A stretch of DNA of 64,000 nt from Epilithonimonas zeae. GTDB taxonomy: Bacteria; Bacteroidota; Bacteroidia; Flavobacteriales; Weeksellaceae. Location of the stretch: assembly GCF_023278365.1 (NCBI RefSeq), contig NZ_CP075338.1, forward strand, positions 3,720,001 to 3,784,000, given 5' to 3'. The notes below the pieces were generated by a model, which was not told the DNA's origin, made no database searches, and saw only the letters and a list, made by a program, of their open reading frames with translations. A program made the position numbers and the translations under genes. Of this stretch, positions 57,601 to 64,000 are shown one piece after another. Position 1 is the stretch's first letter. Every line of letters begins with the position of its first letter.

Positions 57601-60513
57601 TTAACAGAAGTGAGTGGTAATATTACCGTAGAACTAGATGTTAAAGGATGGACCACTGTTGAAGGCAGCTTTAATGTTACCATAAATGGTGTTACAAAAA
57701 ATGTAACTTACAATAATAAAATGGCAGATGGTTTTGAAACTGTTACTGCTCAATTTGAAAATGTACCAGCTGGTTCTCAATTAACAATTTCAACGACAAG
57801 AAGAGGATTCTTAGATGCAGTAAGAGTATATTGTGCTAATAGTTGTACTCCGGCCACAATTACAGCATTCCCAACAAGTGGACCTGCCAATACAATCGTA
57901 ACAATTACCGGAACTGATTTCACTGCTGCTTCAACAGTTAAGTTTGGATCCGCAAATGCAGTTGTTCACTATATCAGCGCTACACAAATCAGAGCAACGG
58001 TTCCGGTGACAGCTGATGGAGATATTATTGTTGATACAGCTTTAGATTGTGATTCCGGAACTGCTTTTACATTAATCAAAGAAGATGCTACGGGTTGTGA
58101 AGCGGTAACAGGATCAGGTTCTGGTACAATTGCAACAGATCTTATTATATATGAAGTGTATGACGAGAATGGCGGATCAGGAGGAACTGTTTCTATCTAC
58201 AACGGAACTAATGCTGCTGTTGATTTAGCTGACTACAGTTTCTTTAGAGCTAATGATTATGGAGTATCTTACAGTAGTTATGGAACATTATCAGGAAGTC
58301 TTCCAGCTGGTGGATTAGCTGTAATTGGAGTAAGCGGATCGGCTTGTGGATACACACCAACTGGTAATGGAAATATTACAGGAGGCTTCAATGCAAATGA
58401 CGGTTTGCAACTGAGAAAAGGTTCTGTTATAGTTGATGATTTCAAAGCACCTAATTATGTAGGTTATTATCTAAAAAGGAAGAACGGGTTTTTATCTCCT
58501 AAAGCAACTTTTGTAGAATCAGAATGGGCTGCTGAAGTTGTAGAAACGGGACGGTGTTTGGCTAATGTGGCATCTCAAACTCCGGTAATCAAAACACCTC
58601 CGGTAATTACATCTCAACCATCTTATGTTGTTAATTGTGATATTGCGAACGCTTCTTTAGCACTTACAGCAACAGAAGGTTATGTAGGAGGTAATACATT
58701 GGCTTACCAATGGTATGAATTGAAAAACACAGGTGATTGGACAGCCGTTGTTGATGGTGGTGTTTATTCAGGTGCGACTACTCGGACTTTAACTATAAGT
58801 GATGTTAATGGTCTTAACAATTATCAATATTACTGTCAGGTAAGAGAAAATACACAGACTTGTTATACAGCAACACAAGCGACTCAAATCAAAGAAGCTT
58901 CAAATACTTGGGCAAGCAATGTCTGGACTAATGGAACACCAGTTTTTGGAAGCAAAGTTATTATCGCAGGAAGTTATAATACTCAGACAAATGGAGCGTT
59001 GGATGTTTGTGATTTGACCATCAATACGGGAGGAACTTTGAGAGTAAGACCAAATTTTCCGGTTACCGTTAAAAAGAAAATTACGAATAATGGATCTGCG
59101 GCTAATTTCATTGTAGAAAGTGATGCCAATTTAATTCAAACCGATAATGTAATCAATGAAGGTGATATCCAGGTGCAGAGAAGTGTAACGGATATGAACA
59201 ACAATGCAGCTGTTGCTATTGATTATGTTTATTGGAGTTCACCGGTTAATGGGCAGACTATTAAAGGAGCAAGCGGTTTCTCTCCGAACACGCCAACAAA
59301 CGGTTATTTACAATATAACGAGTCGAATGATAAATTTACAGTGACCAACGAAGCAACATTCCAAATAGGAAAAGGTTATGCGATCCGTGCAGAAGCTGGA
59401 ACTGATGGTTACAACAAAACATACAATTTCAATGGAATCCCAAATAATGGAAATCTTCAATATCAAAACCTGAAATGGACAGACGCTAATCACGGCTTCA
59501 ATCTGGTAGGAAACCCTTATCCATCTAATATTGATTTTGATTTATTATATCAATTGAACTCGGCTAAAATGTATTCTACGGTTTGGTTCTGGACTAATAA
59601 TAGCTATACTGCTGGACAAGTTGGATCCGGATATAATGGTAATAATTATGCAATTTATAATGGGACTGGAGGTTCACCGGCAACTTATAATCCAGAAAAT
59701 CCTTACGATGGATCTATCGTGCCGAATGGAAAAATCAAAGTTGGACAAGCTTTCATTATCCAGGCAAAAGCAGGAGGTAAAGATCAGCCGTTAGATTTTA
59801 GTAATAATATCAGAGTGACGGATAATGGTAACTTCTACCAAAAATCAACTCCAAAAAATAGATTCTGGCTCACGATGACTTCTCCTTCTAATTTGGTTAA
59901 TACAATTCTTGTAGGTTATATCGAAGGAGCAACCGATAATTATGAAACCGATTTTGACGGGGAATTATTTGCAGTGGGTTCAGATTCTTTCTATTCTATA
60001 TTAGGTGCAAGAAAATTAGCTATTCAAGGTAAGGCTAATAGCTTCTCAACTGACGATATTATTACTTTAGGAAATGTATTTGCTGTCAATGGAACTTACA
60101 AAATTAAACTTCAAACTGCGGAAGGTATTTTTGAAACTAATCAAAAAGTCTATTTAAGAGACAGGGTGTTGAATCAATATTTTGATTTAAGTAGCAATGA
60201 AACTTATACTTTTACAGCAACTAAAGGAGCTAATAATAACCGTTTCGAAATTGTATATAAAGAAGGTACATTAGCTGTGGCTGATGACGAAAAATCTGAA
60301 TTTCAGGTGTACAGAAGTGGGGACAATTTTGTAGTTCAATCCTCGGATAAGCTTGGAAATGTAGAATTATATGATGCTAGTGGAAAATTGATTCGTCAAT
60401 TATATTCGAAAGAAAAACAGATTGTTATTGAGACTAATGCTTTACCGCACGGAATATATATCGTGAAAGCTGAAAATTCTGGAAGTTTAAGAACAAAAAA
60501 AGTGATTAAGTAA
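54688..60513 (+). CDS. 1941-residue T9SS-secreted mosaic surface protein
   Basis: After a signal peptide (about 1-40, cleavage near AIAQ) come: an N-terminal lectin-like or anchor region (about 41-195); repeated beta-sandwich units beginning TLTPTSITGLNYSQG and FTVTPASLSGFNYVES; two InlB B-repeat-like units (about 315-400 and 402-485, each ending in an aromatic-Arg/His-Trp strand such as IYARW, LYAHW); fibronectin-like and Ig-like units; an IPT/TIG domain (about 1057-1135, ITAFPTSGPANTIVTITGTD); a lamin-tail-like domain (about 1150-1255); another Ig-like unit; and a type A T9SS sorting tail (last 75 residues, EFQVYRSGDNFVVQSS to GIYIVKAENSG). No catalytic domain is recognised, so adhesion or matrix function is likely. 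Confidence 0.85.
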   Translation: MKTNAMDQNLFSLRTYFFWKSVQAFLLFFLLLIGGKAIAQYSGTGTFTKVTAATGFTDGYYVVAYGTTQAMNNTHNGTFFANTSISPTSGTTITNPSKAIVWKIETNGTGKSIYNEDANVFASYTGSSNNVQAVSSATTNNQRWTFTYSGGTFSVQNLGVSGRSLQYNTSAPRFACYTGSQQDITLYKLTVTAAPTLTLTPTSITGLNYSQGSGPSASQSYNIKGTNLTAGVTVTAPANFEVSKTAAGTYAGTISYTAAEGNVSAGQTVYVRLQSGLTAATYGGSTTYVTNASAGATTGNVSVTGTVAAPVTYTLTYNGNDNTSDPSTIPANDSFTGGQSPGIILANPTALMKSGYTLASWYSIPNGISGGVINTPGSSYGPAPMPSSNITIYARWKFNVAYNNNGGSGTISSQDGYYNGTTGVKSGTIVLNNGSAFTRAGYTFGGWKTTAAGIVADYTAGSTYTHSGSNETVTLYAHWIKNPPKFTVTPASLSGFNYVESNGPSAAQSFVLNGSDLENTDTDPVELVTIDDRFEIAESASEPYSHAIALPANYTGASKTFYVRLKAGLTANANYTDTVLVSGGSAIEANYAEVALSGSVAACLAPTTQSSVTSFTSVTSSGMTVNITAGNGIGRVVMINTVNNFTNPASSNALPIANTVYDGGEQVIYVGAGNSVAITGLAPSTTYYVRVYEYNICSNNYIYNTTTITNNPRTVTTPCQIPLTPNGEITPLENPVCITAVLIYEIGTQDEANIATGATLYWQTTATGTSTANQVVFVNGSSASEPYSVTASGNYYVRAYNGFCWSTGSYVTQEPISILSAPIITTQPINQSVVTGANANFSVAATGSAPFTYQWQESPTGAAGTWMNVGTSSNTLILTNVPLSKNGYKYHVIVSNDCGSKTSNTVTLSVITGPCFEETFNAITAGNSTNTSGSSSIWSGNTNFPTTSTVYQAGSAIRIGTTASGTITSRNLTEVSGNITVELDVKGWTTVEGSFNVTINGVTKNVTYNNKMADGFETVTAQFENVPAGSQLTISTTRRGFLDAVRVYCANSCTPATITAFPTSGPANTIVTITGTDFTAASTVKFGSANAVVHYISATQIRATVPVTADGDIIVDTALDCDSGTAFTLIKEDATGCEAVTGSGSGTIATDLIIYEVYDENGGSGGTVSIYNGTNAAVDLADYSFFRANDYGVSYSSYGTLSGSLPAGGLAVIGVSGSACGYTPTGNGNITGGFNANDGLQLRKGSVIVDDFKAPNYVGYYLKRKNGFLSPKATFVESEWAAEVVETGRCLANVASQTPVIKTPPVITSQPSYVVNCDIANASLALTATEGYVGGNTLAYQWYELKNTGDWTAVVDGGVYSGATTRTLTISDVNGLNNYQYYCQVRENTQTCYTATQATQIKEASNTWASNVWTNGTPVFGSKVIIAGSYNTQTNGALDVCDLTINTGGTLRVRPNFPVTVKKKITNNGSAANFIVESDANLIQTDNVINEGDIQVQRSVTDMNNNAAVAIDYVYWSSPVNGQTIKGASGFSPNTPTNGYLQYNESNDKFTVTNEATFQIGKGYAIRAEAGTDGYNKTYNFNGIPNNGNLQYQNLKWTDANHGFNLVGNPYPSNIDFDLLYQLNSAKMYSTVWFWTNNSYTAGQVGSGYNGNNYAIYNGTGGSPATYNPENPYDGSIVPNGKIKVGQAFIIQAKAGGKDQPLDFSNNIRVTDNGNFYQKSTPKNRFWLTMTSPSNLVNTILVGYIEGATDNYETDFDGELFAVGSDSFYSILGARKLAIQGKANSFSTDDIITLGNVFAVNGTYKIKLQTAEGIFETNQKVYLRDRVLNQYFDLSSNETYTFTATKGANNNRFEIVYKEGTLAVADDEKSEFQVYRSGDNFVVQSSDKLGNVELYDASGKLIRQLYSKEKQIVIETNALPHGIYIVKAENSGSLRTKKVIK

Positions 60514-60558
60514 AATTCAATTAATTAATCTAATAGTAAATTTTAATTTGCCTATATC

Positions 60559-60599
60559 TAAGAGCCAGAAAGTATATTTTCTGGCTCTTATTTTTTTAA
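60559..60599 (+). terminator. intrinsic terminator after the giant T9SS gene
   Basis: TAAGAGCCAGAAA pairs with TTTCTGGCTCTTA around GTATAT and is followed by a T run. Confidence 0.95.
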
Positions 60600-60912
60600 T
60601 GTTAGAGTTGAAATGTGTAATTATTCCCGGGTTCATCTATCTTAAGAATATCTAAAGCTTAATCATAATACACTCTTTGATTAATGGTAAGTGATGTTTT
60701 TAAACAATTTAAAATATTCTTTAAAATTAAACTTCCTACAAGTCAGCGTTATAAGAAAAACTCACCTAAATAAGTTTGCTAATATTTGCGAGGTGAGCTA
60801 AGAAAGTCTATTTTTGCCACCGCTTTGAGAGATAAGCAGCGCAGGAGTTACAGGTTAATAGATATTGAGTATTTAATGAGAATAAAATTATTGAATATAA
60901 AATAATAAAAAG

Positions 60913-60943
60913 CTTGTAGGAATAAAAAGATTACTTATCTTTG
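60913..60943 (+). promoter_or_regulatory. rRNA operon promoter P1
   Basis: CTTG at 60913-60916 (a -33 near match) and TATCTTTG at 60936-60943 (-7) are separated by 19 nt. It lies about 277 nt before the 16S gene. Confidence 0.6.
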
Positions 60944-61036
60944 CAATCCGAAATCGAGAGATCTAGGGGCGCAGGAGAGGGGTTAAGAACATACTAAAAT
61001 AATTTTCGAGGTTACGAAAAAAAACTTCAAAAAAGT

Positions 61037-61068
61037 TTTGGTAGTTTGGGAAAAACTTTTTACTTTTG
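61037..61068 (+). promoter_or_regulatory. rRNA operon promoter P2
   Basis: TTTG at 61037-61040 and TACTTTTG at 61061-61068 are separated by 20 nt, near the ideal spacing. It lies about 150 nt before 16S. The pair P1/P2 resembles tandem rrn promoters. Confidence 0.65.
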
Positions 61069-61128
61069 CACTCGCAAATCAGGGACAAGATGACAGATTA
61101 AGAATCCTGAGGAAGCGAAAAGAACAAA

Positions 61129-61142
61129 GTTCATTGACATAA
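61129..61142 (+). promoter_or_regulatory. boxA-like element in the 16S leader
   Basis: The decamer TCATTGACAT (61131-61140) recurs just upstream of 23S (63198-63207). The same element before each large rRNA is typical of antitermination boxA sites or of processing stems. Confidence 0.5.
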
Positions 61143-61219
61143 CATATAACAACCAAGTAAGGAAAAAAAACCAAAGCGTCAATTTAAAATTGAGTTTGAG
61201 TATAAGGACAAACAAACAT

Positions 61220-62736
<1,517 letters not shown>

Positions 62737-62849
62737 TAGAGACTATACGTCAAAAAATATTAAAGTGCTTTATACAAAAGCTTTGGTTTTTTTACTCGGT
62801 TGATTATATAAAAAATAAACCCACTAGAAATTAGTAAAGGGAATGAGAT

Positions 62850-62884
62850 AATTATTAATTAATAATTGTTAATTATTAATTATT
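62850..62884 (+). repeat. heptamer array (AATTATT-like, 5 units)
   Basis: Five consecutive 7-base units (AATTATT, AATTAAT, AATTGTT, then AATTATT twice) lie between 16S and tRNA-Ile. Confidence 0.6.
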
Positions 62885-62888
62885 TAAT

Positions 62889-62962
62889 AGTCTCGTAGCT
62901 CAGCTGGTTAGAGCGCTACACTGATAATGTAGAGGTCGGCAGTTCGAGCCTGCCCGAGACTA
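62889..62962 (+). tRNA. tRNA-Ile (GAT)
   Basis: The 7-bp acceptor stem AGTCTCG/CGAGACT, the D arm with GCTCAGCTGGTTAGAGC, the anticodon loop CTGATAA (anticodon GAT) and the T arm GGTTCGAGCC-like CAGTTCGAGCCTG are all intact. CCA is not encoded. It lies in the 16S-23S spacer as usual. Confidence 0.97.
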
Positions 62963-62971
62963 CTAATTAAA

Positions 62972-63034
62972 GTTTAAGGTTTAGAGTTTAAAGTTGAGGG
63001 TTTTAACCCGAAACAAAAAACCTAAAACCCGAAG
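62972..63034 (+). repeat. inverted heptamer arrays in the tRNA-Ile/tRNA-Ala spacer
   Basis: Five units of the GTTTARR type (62972-63006; GTTTAAG, GTTTAGA and so on) are followed by four of the complementary type (63007-63034; CCCGAAA, CAAAAAA, CCTAAAA, CCCGAAG). They could fold into a hairpin between the two tRNAs. Confidence 0.6.
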
Positions 63035-63042
63035 CACCTAGC

Positions 63043-63116
63043 GGGGAATTAGCTCAGCTGGCTAGAGCGCCTGCCTTGCACGCAGGAGGTCAAGGGTTCG
63101 ACTCCCTTATTCTCCA
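63043..63116 (+). tRNA. tRNA-Ala (TGC)
   Basis: The acceptor stem GGGGAAT/ATTCTCC (one G-T pair), D arm, anticodon loop CTTGCAC (anticodon TGC) and T arm GGGTTCGACTCCC are complete. CCA is not encoded. Confidence 0.97.
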
Positions 63117-63195
63117 CAGTTTTAGGAGTTTGATTTAAAAGTTACGATTGGAGCCAACAACAACAATTGTTCATCAGACGAATAGAAAGCAAAAA

Positions 63196-63209
63196 GATCA
63201 TTGACATTA
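63196..63209 (+). promoter_or_regulatory. boxA-like element before 23S
   Basis: TCATTGACAT at 63198-63207 repeats the decamer of the 16S leader. Confidence 0.5.
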
Positions 63210-63273
63210 ACGGTAAAGACATCACAAAGAGAAAACCGAGCGCAAACAAGCGCTTGAGTAACCTAAAAATAGG

Positions 63274-64000
<727 letters not shown>

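Larger units (their letters stand above)
60514..61219. other. 706-nt rRNA operon upstream region
   Basis: It contains the terminator of the preceding gene, a 7-bp inverted repeat (CTCACCT at 60761-60767, AGGTGAG at 60791-60797), the two rRNA promoters and a leader with a boxA-like element. No coding frame is supported between 60600 and 60912. Confidence 0.6.

Overview
The window is a piece of a Bacteroidota chromosome from the Flavobacteriia, most like the Chryseobacterium/Epilithonimonas group (Weeksellaceae). The evidence is a 16S rRNA gene with flavobacterial features, low GC, SusC/SusD proteins, type IX secretion (T9SS) C-terminal tails, a fused SecDF, AT-rich translation starts without Shine-Dalgarno sequences, and promoters of the TTTG-N19-TAnnTTTG type. 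Assignment below family level is inference. I see no insertion sequence, prophage, CRISPR array or recognisable defence island, so most of the window is core chromosome.

Layout. 1-7.8 kb: two Crp/Fnr-family regulators, a PH/SHOCT protein, a secreted DJ-1/PfpI protein, an ABC-F ATPase, a deoxyhypusine-synthase-like enzyme, a 48-residue protein, a DUF493 protein and a ferritin. 8.0-18.9 kb: a polysaccharide utilisation locus (SusC, SusD, a papain-like T9SS protein, a glycoamylase-domain/GH144-like lipoprotein, an esterase and a GH3 beta-glucosidase), best read as handling beta-glucan, possibly beta-1,2-glucan. 19-33 kb: a secreted sugar-dehydrogenase-like protein, SecDF, a Tet-type MFS pump, a ClC channel, TatA, PAP2, RlmH, a BrkB-like protein, NhaA and RelA/SpoT. 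33-43 kb: VanZ, GNAT, ProC, a DsbA-like protein, MurB, an aminotransferase, a YiiX-like lipoprotein and a large AsmA-like protein. 43-54.5 kb: an alpha-oxoamine synthase (sphingolipid or sulfonolipid type), a DUF4395 + NIL-domain pair behind a leader-peptide attenuator, MurA, a DUF4290 protein, Der, Upp, ComF, a glucan phosphorylase homologue and an orphan possible nuclease-fold protein. 54.7-60.5 kb: a 1941-residue T9SS surface protein. 61.2-64 kb: an rRNA operon (16S, tRNA-Ile, tRNA-Ala, 5' part of 23S).

The most interesting signals are not protein families. (1) A complete trp-like transcription attenuator at 44.5 kb has a 15-codon leader peptide with four Met and one Cys codons, mutually exclusive hairpins and a terminator, ahead of the DUF4395 and NIL-domain genes; it suggests methionine or cysteine control of a little-studied sulfur-related pair. 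(2) At least a dozen intergenic stretches, including the tRNA spacer of the rRNA operon, are built from degenerate tandem heptamers. Each has its own consensus, and several are arranged as inverted pairs. (3) The 16S 3' end lacks the CCTCC anti-Shine-Dalgarno core. (4) Several enzymes have altered key residues: MurA has Asp122 in place of Cys, the phosphorylase homologue has Thr452 in place of the PLP lysine, and the papain-like protein has Asp393 in place of Asn. (5) A perfect TGTGA-N6-TCACA operator lies between a Crp-family gene with a matching recognition helix and a DJ-1/PfpI gene.
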